From positions 1 to 20,357 of the forward strand of contig DASUAS010000099.1 of NCBI GenBank assembly GCA_035763625.1: a stretch of DNA of 20,357 bases. The letters are read 5' to 3'. The notes below the pieces were generated by a model. It worked only from the letters and a program-made list of their open reading frames with translations. It ran no database searches and was not told the DNA's origin. Made by a program: the position numbers and the translations under genes. Source of the DNA: DASUAS01 sp035763625. GTDB taxonomy: Bacteria; Actinomycetota; Acidimicrobiia; IMCC26256; DASPTH01. Positions 1 through 7,518 of the stretch are shown one piece after another (within the stretch, counting starts at the first letter, position 1; each line of letters begins with the position of its first letter).

Positions 1-411
1 GTCGAAGTCGCGGGCGACCGCGACGCGGCGGCTCACGTGGAGCCACCGGTGATATCCGATCGTCATGGGCGCGCCGGGCACCGCGGTGGTGACCAGCGCG
101 TCGCCGCACGAGGTCGGCAGGCGGTCGACCACACGCGGGACCGACTCGAGCAGGGCGGGATCGAGACGGGAGGGCAGCCGCATCAGCGTCGCCGCTTCGG
201 CATCGACCGCGATCGCCGCGCCGATCGTCGTGGGGATCTTCACGACCAGCGTCGGCGCCGTCGCACCGGCGCGGAAGAGCAGCACCGTGACCTTGGCGTT
301 CGGATCGCGCGAGGTCGCCACCGTCACGGTCCGCGTGCCGGGACCCAGGAGCCGGTCGAGGCGCAGGGGCTGACCGCGGTGCATCACGGTCTCGATCGCC
401 GACGTCGTCAC
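1..411 (-). CDS. APH-like (kinase-fold) phosphotransferase, N-terminal part; 3' end beyond left edge
   Basis: I translated this frame by hand: 137 codons are open from a GTG at 411 to the left edge, without a stop. The start overlaps the upstream stop as GTGA; an ATG at 384 is the alternative. The visible part looks like the N-lobe of aminoglycoside/choline-phosphotransferase-like kinases. It has a strand with the candidate ATP-binding Lys (APTLVVKIP, K58), a helix with a candidate salt-bridge Glu (E72 in DAEAATLMRL) and a hinge-like segment, ALVTTAVPGAPM (residues 105-116). The catalytic Brenner loop and the DxD metal site would lie beyond the edge, so activity cannot be judged. Such proteins phosphorylate small molecules, sugars or lipids. 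Its place at the end of a polysaccharide operon suggests a sugar or glycolipid substrate, which is inference. Confidence 0.6.
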   Translation of the reverse strand, partial: MTTSAIETVMHRGQPLRLDRLLGPGTRTVTVATSRDPNAKVTVLLFRAGATAPTLVVKIPTTIGAAIAVDAEAATLMRLPSRLDPALLESVPRVVDRLPTSCGDALVTTAVPGAPMTIGYHRWLHVSRRVAVARDFD

Positions 412-836
412 GCGCGCCGTCCCACCGTGTAGCGACCCGGAACGACGAAGCCGACGACCGCCCACGCGTGCATGGCTTCGATCGCGCGGATTCCGAGCGT
501 GAGCGCGGGAGCTCCCGACACGACGCCGGGTGGGACGGTCACGAACCTGCGCCAGAATCCCGCCACCACGCGCGGATCGTCGTCGACGACGAAGTCGGGC
601 GCGTCGATCGATGGGATCGCGAGCAGCTCGCGGTCAACATCTATCGACGCGAGCCGCGCCAGGGCCCGGCTCCGGTGCCGGGACCCGAACCTGCGATCGG
701 CGAGCACGACCGGTGCGCCCGGTGGCAGCCGGCGCACCTCGTCGGCGGCCCGTTCGCGGGCGGCGCGAGTCTGAGGGACCTCGACCCAGGTCGACGACGA
801 CGGCACGAGGTGCCGGAGCCCGATGCGCGCGTCCAT
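408..836 (-). CDS. Conserved-looking hypothetical protein, 142 aa, in polysaccharide operon
   Basis: I do not recognise the family securely. The ATG at 836 overlaps the stop of the RtcB-like gene as ATGA, and the TGA at 408 overlaps the next start as GTGA, so the gene lies within a translationally coupled run. The protein is Arg- and Val-rich with no signal peptide or clear membrane segment. A weakly hydrophobic stretch lies near residues 124-134 (AWAVVGFVVPG). Notable segments are VVLADRRFGSRHRSRALARL (44-63), DVDRELLAIPSIDAPDFVVDD (from 66) and VPPGV (101-105). The pattern recalls N-terminal regions of sugar-related proteins in high-GC actinobacteria, but I cannot name one. Tight coupling to the following kinase-like gene suggests the two act together (inference). 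Confidence 0.7.
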   Translation of the reverse strand: MDARIGLRHLVPSSSTWVEVPQTRAARERAADEVRRLPPGAPVVLADRRFGSRHRSRALARLASIDVDRELLAIPSIDAPDFVVDDDPRVVAGFWRRFVTVPPGVVSGAPALTLGIRAIEAMHAWAVVGFVVPGRYTVGRRA

Positions 837-2266
837 CAGTTCAGGACCGCGAACGGACGGAGCCGCGCGACCGGCCGCAGCACGTCGTGGTCGACGAGGA
901 TGCGGACGGCTTCGTCGATGCCCCGGTCGTCGTGGTGCGGGTCTCGCGCCGGAGCGGCATCCGAATAGCGGAACCGGAGCGTGGCGCGACCACGCGGGTC
1001 GGGTCCCGAGATGCCGCGCGTCACGAAGTCCTGCACGACGGTGCCCGCGCCGTGGCACGCCGAGTGCAGCGTGCGGTGCGCGCCCCCGGATGCCACGCAG
1101 AGGTACGACGACGTGCGGTGGGTGCCCGGGAGGAGGATCGCCTGACCGGTCTCCGCGAACGTCGGATGCGCCGCGAGCCGGTCGGGCGTGAAGGCGCGGG
1201 CCGCGTTGTGCCGATGGACGACGGCCGGACGACCGCCGACCTCCTCCTCGTAGATCGAGTTGTGCGGCGAATCGACCACGAGGCGCATCCCCGACGGGCC
1301 GAAGGCGCGCTGCGAGAACTCGCGGAGCCACGAGTACGTCGCCAACCGGAACGCGAACCCGTAGTTCATGGCGAACGCGTTGGCCAGCAACAGGCGCTCA
1401 CCCTCGTCCGACCGCTGCGGGACCGGCGGGCACCCCTTGGTGAAGTAGAGATCGAGGCGCTGTCGGAGCTGTTCGAACGACTTCGCCGACGCCAAGTGGT
1501 GCAGTGGCTTCTGGATCGCCATCTGCATGCGCAGCGGACGCGGGAAGTCACGCCGGCGCCCGAAGAGGTGTCCGAGCTCGCCGGTGAGCACGCCGCCGCC
1601 GCCGTGGTACTGCACCGTGACCTGACCCTGGGCGACGCCGAGCTTCGCTGCCACCTCCGGCGCGAAGACCTCCTCGACCTCTTGCATCTCGATGAAGTGG
1701 TTCGAAGGACCGATCGACCCGAATCGCAGTCGCGACAGCTCCACGACCATGCGGGGAAGCTGGCGACGGATCCGGTCGGCGTCGCCGTAACGAGCGATGT
1801 CGACCCGACCGCGCTCCTCGACCCGTTCCAGCTCGCCGGAGTCGACGCCGAACCGCTCGGCTGCGAAGTCACCGCCTTCGATCGCGCACTGGACGACGTC
1901 GTCAGCCGTCAGGTCGCGCCGGTTGGTGCGCGGGAACGGGAAACGATCCTTGACCTGGCGGTAGAACTGCTCGACGTCGCGCTCGTTCGGTCGTTCGAGG
2001 TCGAGGGCGAGGAGGGCCATCCCGCAGTTCAGGGACGAGCTGGTCAGCGTCGGCCGGATGGTGTCGCGCGTGGCGATCGCGACGCTCGACGGCGTCTCCA
2101 TGTTCCGCTTGTGGTGGAAGTCGGGCAGGATGACCGGCGGCGCGGCAAGGTCGACGTCGTGCAGGTCGGCCACGAGATCGGCGAGGGTGCCCCGATCCGC
2201 GCGCGCGTCGCTGCTCTCGAAGACGCGAGCCGAACGCGCGGGTCCGTCCACGGTCGGAATGCTCAT
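836..2266 (-). CDS. Divergent RtcB-like protein (RNA-ligase fold), 476 aa
   Basis: RtcB enzymes join RNA 2',3'-cyclic phosphate or 3'-phosphate ends to 5'-OH ends using GTP and Mn2+. Family landmarks appear in the right order: PDFHHKRNMETPSSVAIAT (from residue 48), the NCGM motif with C81, SNHFIE (N189, H190, E193), a His in YHGGGG (H221), DSPHN (H335, N336), and the guanylylation-type SACHGAG motif with H405. Length is near the family's usual 400-480. Key differences are visible. The Asp three residues before the metal Cys (DIGCGM in classical RtcB) is Ser78 here, and the usual HSGSRG-type loop reads HGGGGVLTGELGH. The ATG at 2266 overlaps the upstream stop (ATGA). Most metal and nucleophile residues remain, so catalysis is possible, but the substrate in a polysaccharide operon is unknown. 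I give no gene symbol because orthology to tRNA-repair RtcB is doubtful. Confidence 0.85.
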   Translation of the reverse strand: MSIPTVDGPARSARVFESSDARADRGTLADLVADLHDVDLAAPPVILPDFHHKRNMETPSSVAIATRDTIRPTLTSSSLNCGMALLALDLERPNERDVEQFYRQVKDRFPFPRTNRRDLTADDVVQCAIEGGDFAAERFGVDSGELERVEERGRVDIARYGDADRIRRQLPRMVVELSRLRFGSIGPSNHFIEMQEVEEVFAPEVAAKLGVAQGQVTVQYHGGGGVLTGELGHLFGRRRDFPRPLRMQMAIQKPLHHLASAKSFEQLRQRLDLYFTKGCPPVPQRSDEGERLLLANAFAMNYGFAFRLATYSWLREFSQRAFGPSGMRLVVDSPHNSIYEEEVGGRPAVVHRHNAARAFTPDRLAAHPTFAETGQAILLPGTHRTSSYLCVASGGAHRTLHSACHGAGTVVQDFVTRGISGPDPRGRATLRFRYSDAAPARDPHHDDRGIDEAVRILVDHDVLRPVARLRPFAVLN

Positions 2267-3240
2267 GCTGACAGGGCCTCCTCAGGGGTGACGAGCTGGG
2301 ACAGGCGCCCCGCCGGCCCGCGGCCGAGCACCACCGCGAAGGTCGCGGCCCGGTCGGCGAGGACGCGGCTCACCGCCGCGACCGGCGGGTGGACCGGGCC
2401 GGCGCCGGTCGCCAGGGCGAGCAGCGCCGCGAACGGCCAGAACCGTCGGAGCTCACCGGCGGCGTACGTGCTCGCCGCGAGCTGACGGCCGGCACTGCGG
2501 CTGTCGATCGGCGTCGCGTCGCTCCGGCCCGGGGTGCCGCGCGCGAGCAGCGCGACGACATCGGGAACCAGCGCGGGGATGCGTCCGGCGAGACGGCACT
2601 CGCGCCGACCATGGGTCATGCGGCGCCCGTTCCCGTCCTCGAGCCGCAACGGCTCGACGATCCCCCAGGTCACGCGCCCGTCGGTCACGCAGAGGTTGTC
2701 GCCGGCCGAGGTCGCCCCGGCTGCGACCTCGGCCGCGATCAGGGTCGACTTGCCGGAGCCCGACGGGCCGCCGATGGCGAAGTCGTGCCCGCCGGTGCGG
2801 AGCAGGGATGCGTGAAGGGGCACGCGCTCGCGGGTGCCGGCCCACCACAGCGCGGGGTACTGCAGCAGCACGCAGCGAACCAGCAAGCGAGCGCGCGCCG
2901 GCAGCACCGTGCCCGCGACGCGGGTCTTCGGCGGCGGCCGCCGGCGGAACCTGAGCTCGGGGACCCCGTCGGCGACGCGCGCGTGGAGGTCGAGGCCGGA
3001 GGTGCACACGTCGTGCACCACGACCGCCCCGTCGCGATGCCACGCGTCGCGCGCCAGCGGGCTCCACCGATCGATCGCGAACGGCGCGTGGTCCTTCTCG
3101 ACCACGACCGAGATCGACACCTCCGACTCGTCGAACGGGACGAGAAGCCCGTCGGCCGCTTCGCGGACGACCGACGCGAGATGCTCGTCCTCGCAGGTGA
3201 TGCCGAGCACCTCACCACCGGTGTGGAGCAGCGCGCGCAT
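2263..3240 (-). CDS. HprK-like P-loop kinase, 325 aa
   Basis: The C-terminal half resembles the HPr kinase/phosphorylase catalytic domain. A strand-turn LHASLL (142-147) is followed by the Walker A GGPSGSGKST (157-166), and then SAGDNLCV (178-185), which sits where HprK has its VADD-type metal/catalytic segment. The N-terminal ~110 residues have no recognisable domain. Relatives called HprK-related kinases occur in exopolysaccharide and peptide-maturation gene clusters, where they probably do not act on HPr (general knowledge; target unknown). The ATG at 3240 overlaps the dehydratase stop and the TGA at 2263 overlaps the RtcB-like start, both as ATGA. The open frame extends upstream of this ATG, but that part is low-complexity Arg-rich sequence antiparallel to nothing known and lies inside the dehydratase gene, so I start at 3240. 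No HPr, PqqD-like or PTS gene lies in the window. Confidence 0.8.
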   Translation of the reverse strand: MRALLHTGGEVLGITCEDEHLASVVREAADGLLVPFDESEVSISVVVEKDHAPFAIDRWSPLARDAWHRDGAVVVHDVCTSGLDLHARVADGVPELRFRRRPPPKTRVAGTVLPARARLLVRCVLLQYPALWWAGTRERVPLHASLLRTGGHDFAIGGPSGSGKSTLIAAEVAAGATSAGDNLCVTDGRVTWGIVEPLRLEDGNGRRMTHGRRECRLAGRIPALVPDVVALLARGTPGRSDATPIDSRSAGRQLAASTYAAGELRRFWPFAALLALATGAGPVHPPVAAVSRVLADRAATFAVVLGRGPAGRLSQLVTPEEALSA

Positions 3241-4760
3241 CAGAAGTCGTCCGGGTAGTAGGCGCAGAGGCCGTCGGCGTGGTCGGCCTCCCGACTCGGC
3301 CGGTAGCCGACCACGATCTCGGCGAGCGCGGCGCGCACGTCGGGAGCTCGGTTGGCGTTGGCGGCCTCCCAGAGGCGGTCGAGACCCGCGGCCAGCTCGT
3401 CGGGTGATTCGGCACGCGGGCGGGTCGCCATGATGCGCGGGTGGGCGGTGGCGATCCGGTGCTCGTCGGCCGCGAACAGGGCCTCGTGGAGCTTCTCGCC
3501 CGGTCGCAGCCCCGTGTACCGGATCTCGATGTCCCGAGGATCGAGGTGCAGCTGGGCGGCGTAATTGTGCACGAGGTCGAGGATCCGAACCGGCTCCCCC
3601 ATGTCGAGCACGAAGACCTCGCCGAACTCCGCCATCGCCGCCGACTCCAACACGAGTCCGACCGCTTCCTCCACCGTCATGAAGAACCGGGTCACGTCGG
3701 GGTGGGTGACCGTCACCGGGTCCCCCCGCTCGACCTGCTCCGCCAGCACGCTCACGAACGAGCCGCGGCTGCCGAGCACGTTGCCGAAGCGCACCGACGC
3801 GAGCTTGGTGGTGCTGATCGCATGGGAGCCGACGATCATCTCGGCGATGCGCTTGGTCGCACCGAGCACCGACGTCGGATCCGCCGCCTTGTCGGTGGAG
3901 ATCAAGATGAACCGCTCGACGTCGTACGCGACGGCCACCTCGACGAGCGTGCGGGTACCGAACACGTTCGCCTTGGCACCTTCGCACGGGTGTTGCTCGA
4001 GCAGCGGAAGGTGCTTGTGCGCGGCGGCGTGGAACACCACCTCGGGACGCCGTTCGCGGAAGATCTGCTCGATGCGCGACCGGTCGCGGATGTCGGCGAT
4101 GACGACGTCGTCGCTCTCGAGCAGCGCCTCACCTTCGAGCTCGAGCTTGAGCCGATGCAGGTTCGACTCGTCGTGGTCGAGCAGCACGATCTGCGCGGCG
4201 CCGAAGCTGCGGACCTGGCGTCAGAGCTCGCTGCCGATCGAGCCGCCGGCTCCCGTCACCAGCACGCGCTTGCCTGCGACGACGGCCGCCGACGCCGGCC
4301 GCACGACGCGACGCTCGTCCCGCCCGAGCAGCCGCGACATGCTCAGGTGGCGCAGGTCGCTCAGGCGCGCCGGTCGCTCGAGTGCGGTGCCGAAGCTGGG
4401 CAGGAAGCGCACCGTCAGCCCCTCGGCCGCGCCGGCCGCGGCCAGCCGCTGGATCTCGCGGTTCGGGAGCGACGGGATCGCCACCACCACCGCCTCCACG
4501 TGATGGGCGCGGGCGACCGAGGCGAGGTCGTCGGTCCGACCGAGGATCGGCAGGCCGGCCGCGACCCGGCGGCGGCCCGCGAGCCGGTCGTCGAGGAACC
4601 CGATCGGCGTGATGCCGAAGCTCTGCACCCGGCGGAGGTCACGAGCCACCGCGCGGCCCGCTTCACCGGCGCCCACGATCACGCACGGCCGGCCCCGCCG
4701 GCGCGTCGAGCGCGCCGCCGAGCTCGTATGGAAGACGGAGGTGGGGTTGAACAGCTGCAT
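3240..4760 (-). pseudogene. CapD/WbpM-type NDP-sugar 4,6-dehydratase interrupted by an in-frame TGA at codon 180
   Basis: The product would be 506 codons long. Residues 24-130 form a first Rossmann domain (CVIVGAGEAGRAVARDL, then FLDDRL and LPILGRTDDL), as in the middle region of CapD/WbpM/PglF proteins. From residue 164 comes the SDR dehydratase domain with TGAGGSIGSEL (169-179). Then comes TGA (codon 180, 4223-4221), after which the same frame continues as RQVRSFGAAQIVLLDHDESN with STDKAADPTSVLGATKR (288-304). The catalytic-type Lys 303 and a C-terminal RYTGLRPGEKLHE segment follow. Relatives commonly read GSELCRQ here, so a TGC-to-TGA change explains the break. The family makes UDP-4-keto-6-deoxy sugars, the substrate for the neighbouring aminotransferase. 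The usual N-terminal membrane helices are absent, so this is a soluble short form. The ATG at 4760 overlaps the upstream stop (ATGA). A possible restart GTG at 4187 lacks a Shine-Dalgarno. A sequencing error is possible. Confidence 0.85.
4221..4223 (-). other. In-frame TGA at the usual Cys position of the dehydratase
   Basis: On the minus strand the codons read GAG CTC TGA CGC CAG GTC, with clean coding on both sides in one frame. One base (TGA versus TGC) separates this from the family consensus SELCRQ. The stop falls directly after the dinucleotide-binding glycine loop, so a protein ending here would lack nearly all of the catalytic domain. Confidence 0.9.
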
Positions 4761-5962
4761 CAGTGGACCCCCGCTCCAGTGGCGCCGACCGAGACCGGGC
4801 CAACGACCCGGGCCTCCTCGATCGCGGTGCAGATCCGCTCGATCTCGCCGTCGCGCAGCGTCGGGTACATGGGCAGGGACACGATCTGCTGCGCGACGGC
4901 GTCGGTGGCGGGCAGGTCGCTCGCCCCGAGAGTTGGTGCGAAGTACGAGAAGTGGTGGAGCGGGATGAAGTGCACCGAGCAGTCGACCCCCGCCTCCGAC
5001 AACCGGACGATGAGGTCGTCCCGCGAGATGCCGAACTCCGGCGTCACCCGGACCACGTAGAGGTGCCACGCGTGCCGACCGACGAGCGGCCACCGGGGAC
5101 GGGCGATGCCAGGGACTGACGCGAGCAGCGCGTCGTACTCGAGCGCGACCTGCTCGCGCCGCATCTGCCACGCCGGCAGCTCGCACAGCTGCGCCCGCCC
5201 GATCGCCGCCTGGACGTCGGTCATGTTGGCCTTCAACCCGCCGGCCTCGACCGAGTACCGCCAGTTCGCGCCCGGCGCGTAGCGCGCCCAGGCGTCACGA
5301 CTCATCCCGTGGAGGCGTGCCCGCCGTGCGAACTCGGCGAGCTCGTCGTCGTCGGTGGTGAGCATGCCGCCCTCGCCGATCGGGAGGTTCTTGGTCGCGT
5401 AGAAGCTGAACGCGGCTGCCGCCGAGGTGGCGCCGACCGGGTGGGCGTCGTCGAGCCACGTCCCGACCGCGTGCGCGGCGTCCTCGACCACGCGACTCAA
5501 CGGCAGGCGCGCGGCGGCGGCCAACTCGGCCACCGGTGAGGGCGCGCCCGCGTAGTGCAGCACCATCATCGCGTCGACTCCACCGACCGACTGCACGGTC
5601 GCGGCGACCGTTGCGGGAGTGGGTGCGAGGGTTTCGACCGACACGTCGCAGAACACCGGTCGGTAGCCGGCGTGGATGATCGCGTGCGCGGCGCTGCAGA
5701 ACGTCAGCGCGGGAAGCAGCACCTTGGCGCCCGGGTGCAGACCAAGTCCCCGGAGCGAGAGCTCGAGTGCGGCGGTGCACGACGAGACCGCGACGGCGTG
5801 CTGCGCGCACACCGACTCCGCGAACTCCTCCTCGAACGCCACCACCTCGCGTCCGGTCGTCACCCATCCCGACTCGAGCACCCGGTCCACTGCGAGACGC
5901 GCGCGCTCGGAGATCTCGACCCGGGTGAACGGGATACGGGCACGAGGGAGCACGGAAGTCAC
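4760..5962 (-). CDS. DegT/DnrJ/EryC1/StrS-family PLP sugar aminotransferase, 400 aa
   Basis: Type I fold PLP enzyme of the family that transaminates 4-keto (or 3-keto) NDP-sugars with an amino acid donor, giving amino-deoxy sugars for surface polysaccharide. Visible hallmarks are ESGWVTTGREV near the N-terminus (30-40), SSCTAALELSL (60-70) for the phosphate pocket, VVEDAAHA with D161 contacting the PLP ring nitrogen, and FSFYATKN with the Schiff-base Lys K191, followed by EGGMLTT. C-terminal signatures are GLKANMTDVQAAIGRAQL and DCSVHFIPLHHFSYF. Length fits the family (about 370-400). The GTG start at 5962 overlaps the upstream stop as GTGA, and its TGA at 4760 overlaps the dehydratase ATG. 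Together with that dehydratase it forms a classic 4-keto-6-deoxy to 4-amino-4,6-dideoxy sugar pair (PglF/PglE-like logic). The exact sugar cannot be read from the sequence. Confidence 0.93.
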   Translation of the reverse strand: MTSVLPRARIPFTRVEISERARLAVDRVLESGWVTTGREVVAFEEEFAESVCAQHAVAVSSCTAALELSLRGLGLHPGAKVLLPALTFCSAAHAIIHAGYRPVFCDVSVETLAPTPATVAATVQSVGGVDAMMVLHYAGAPSPVAELAAAARLPLSRVVEDAAHAVGTWLDDAHPVGATSAAAAFSFYATKNLPIGEGGMLTTDDDELAEFARRARLHGMSRDAWARYAPGANWRYSVEAGGLKANMTDVQAAIGRAQLCELPAWQMRREQVALEYDALLASVPGIARPRWPLVGRHAWHLYVVRVTPEFGISRDDLIVRLSEAGVDCSVHFIPLHHFSYFAPTLGASDLPATDAVAQQIVSLPMYPTLRDGEIERICTAIEEARVVGPVSVGATGAGVH

Positions 5963-7284
5963 CGGACACCACCTTCCTGGTCGGTGGGCACCATGGCCGA
6001 GGCCGCGGCCGCGTCCATGTCCTCATCGCTGTCCACGTACGAGTTGACGTGCTCCGCCGCGCGGTGGAAGAAGGAGGTCGGCTCGTAGGTCACCGCGCCG
6101 AGCACCGGCCACCCACTGATCGCCACGAGGTCGCGCACCTCGTCGAGGGCGCTCGCCGAGATGCGGGTGGGACTCACGACGACCAGACCGGCGGGCCGGC
6201 CGCGCCGCAGTCGGGAGCGATCGACGACGCTGATGCTGGGAAGTGGTGTCTCACGCGTCCGAGGCTTGTGGCCGTTGGTGGCGGTGCGGTCGGCGTCGAG
6301 CGCGGCGGCGAGGGGCTCGAGGTCCACTTCCGGCGCGGCCACGAGTTGCACCGCGTCGACCCTCGCCACACTCGCCGCCAGCACGATCCGCGTCGCCACC
6401 TCGGAGACGTCCGCCGGCTCCACGTCACCCGGCGTCGGCAGACGATCGAGCCGGCCGAGCAGCGCGGTGCCTGCACCGGCAGCCACCCGCCGCGGGCCGA
6501 TGAGGGTCGGATGCAGCGCCTCGGTGAGGGCCGAGAGACCGAGACCGAGCAGCAGACCGACGAGGCCACCCAGGAAGATCGTCTGCGCCCGCCCGTCACC
6601 GTCGGCGGTAGCAGGACGGGTGGCGCTCTCGATGATCGAGGCACGCACGTCGAGCGCGTCCTGCGAGACCACCCGGTCACGTTCGGTCTCGAGCGCCACC
6701 GCCTGGCGCGCCAGGTCTTCACGGCGAGCGAGCAGCGTGCGCACCGGATCCGTCCCCTTACCCGGGTCGACCACGCTGTTGATCTGGCTGTCGAGCGCGG
6801 CGATCTTCTGGTTCAGGTCGTCGAGTCGCGAGTTCAGATCCTTCACGACCTGTGGGGTCTGACCGTGGCCGATGCCGAGCCAGGCACGCTCGAGCTCCGC
6901 GCTCAGCGCGTTCGCGATCTTCTGCGCCACCGCCGGATCGCGGTCGCTCACCGAGAGCTGCACGATGTTGGAAGTGCCCAGCGAGCGCACCGTCACGTCG
7001 TGGCGCGCGACACGCACGGGGTCGCGCGACACCTGCGCCGAATCGAGTGCGTCGCGCACCTGCGAGCTGCTCGTCGCGATCGCCTGCGCGACGCTCGAGA
7101 TCGCGGCGGCCTCGGCCTCGGTCTGTGGCGTCGTGCTGCCGAGCGCGACACGCGTCGTCGCGGTGTACGTCGACTGGTGGTTGCGGCTGACGGCGACACC
7201 GACACCGAGTCCGAGCACGAGACATGCGGTCACGATGATCCAGTGACCGCGCACGATCCGTTGGAACGCTTCGCTGAAGTCCAC
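5959..7284 (-). CDS. Wzz/CapA-type polysaccharide chain-length/export protein, 441 aa
   Basis: Topology fits polysaccharide copolymerases. A short cytoplasmic N-terminus and TM1 (about 15-33) are followed by an extracytoplasmic part with YTATTRVALG and a predicted coiled coil (about 145-210, NSRLDDLNQKIAALDSQ). TM2 (about 235-255) leads into a cytoplasmic tail. Such proteins set chain length or couple polymerisation to export. The tail (about 270-410) resembles a worn-out BY-kinase/CpsD domain: it ends with LVVVSPTRISASALDEV and WPVLGAVTYEP, but I see no Walker A or B motif, so it is probably non-catalytic. The GTG start at 7284 is supported by AAGGAG five bases upstream and by the conserved short N-terminus before TM1. 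It is the first gene of the operon, with a 234-base non-coding stretch upstream. Confidence 0.88.
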   Translation of the reverse strand: MDFSEAFQRIVRGHWIIVTACLVLGLGVGVAVSRNHQSTYTATTRVALGSTTPQTEAEAAAISSVAQAIATSSSQVRDALDSAQVSRDPVRVARHDVTVRSLGTSNIVQLSVSDRDPAVAQKIANALSAELERAWLGIGHGQTPQVVKDLNSRLDDLNQKIAALDSQINSVVDPGKGTDPVRTLLARREDLARQAVALETERDRVVSQDALDVRASIIESATRPATADGDGRAQTIFLGGLVGLLLGLGLSALTEALHPTLIGPRRVAAGAGTALLGRLDRLPTPGDVEPADVSEVATRIVLAASVARVDAVQLVAAPEVDLEPLAAALDADRTATNGHKPRTRETPLPSISVVDRSRLRRGRPAGLVVVSPTRISASALDEVRDLVAISGWPVLGAVTYEPTSFFHRAAEHVNSYVDSDEDMDAAAASAMVPTDQEGGVR

Positions 7285-7289
7285 GACCG

Positions 7290-7295
7290 CTCCTT
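7290..7295 (-). promoter_or_regulatory. Shine-Dalgarno for the Wzz-like gene
   Basis: The minus strand reads AAGGAG, five bases before the GTG at 7284. It decides that start, and it is the clearest ribosome-binding site of the operon; the later genes instead start by stop-start overlap. Confidence 0.75.
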
Positions 7296-7437
7296 GTGAG
7301 GTGAACGGGGACCTGCCGGGTTGCGTCCACCGAGAGTGGCAGCAAACGCATCGGACGTGCTCCGACGACGGGGTGATCTTTGCTACGTCATTGTGCGTAA
7401 GTCGGCGCGTCGGGATTCGTGCATCGCGCGCAACGCG

Positions 7438-7456
7438 CGGCGCGCGCGGCGCGCCG
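7438..7456 (-). terminator. GC-only hairpin downstream of the beta-helix gene, possible terminator
   Basis: A perfect 8-bp stem (7438-7445 with 7449-7456) has a 3-base GCG loop and lies about 63 bases past the beta-helix stop. It sits within a 7424-7456 run of nearly pure alternating C and G. No T-run follows, so a classical intrinsic terminator is not proven; high-GC actinobacteria may use hairpins without a U-tract. The rest of 7285-7518 has no gene and no convincing -10/-35 pair, although the operon promoter should be here. Confidence 0.35.
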
Positions 7457-7518
7457 AAGCGTGCACATCCCGCGCCCGACGTGCCGTGGTTCGGACCTCG
7501 CGCCAGAGGGACGCGCGC

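Noticed and set aside
530..2485. Very long open frame on the plus strand opposite the RtcB-like gene
   Set aside because: Arg/Asp/Val-rich sequence with no motif; it is an antisense shadow caused by high GC, while the minus frame has clear RtcB landmarks.
3241..3987. N-terminal extension of the HprK-like protein
   Set aside because: The frame is open but lies inside the dehydratase gene and is Arg-rich nonsense; the overlapping ATG at 3240 is the natural start.
4221..4223. Treating the in-frame TGA as a proven selenocysteine codon
   Set aside because: The Cys position is not catalytic in the family, no clear selenocysteine insertion hairpin is seen, and no sel genes are in the window; error or nonsense mutation is simpler.
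3441..5060. Long plus-strand open frame opposite the dehydratase and aminotransferase
   Set aside because: Low-complexity His/Arg/Asp composition and no domain; the opposite strand carries clear Rossmann and PLP motifs. Several similar plus-strand frames over 5959-9717 and 12412-16175 were rejected for the same reason.
7379..7400. Operator-like TACG-N8-CGTA dyad upstream of the polysaccharide operon
   Set aside because: Only four bases per arm; expected by chance in a gap of this size.
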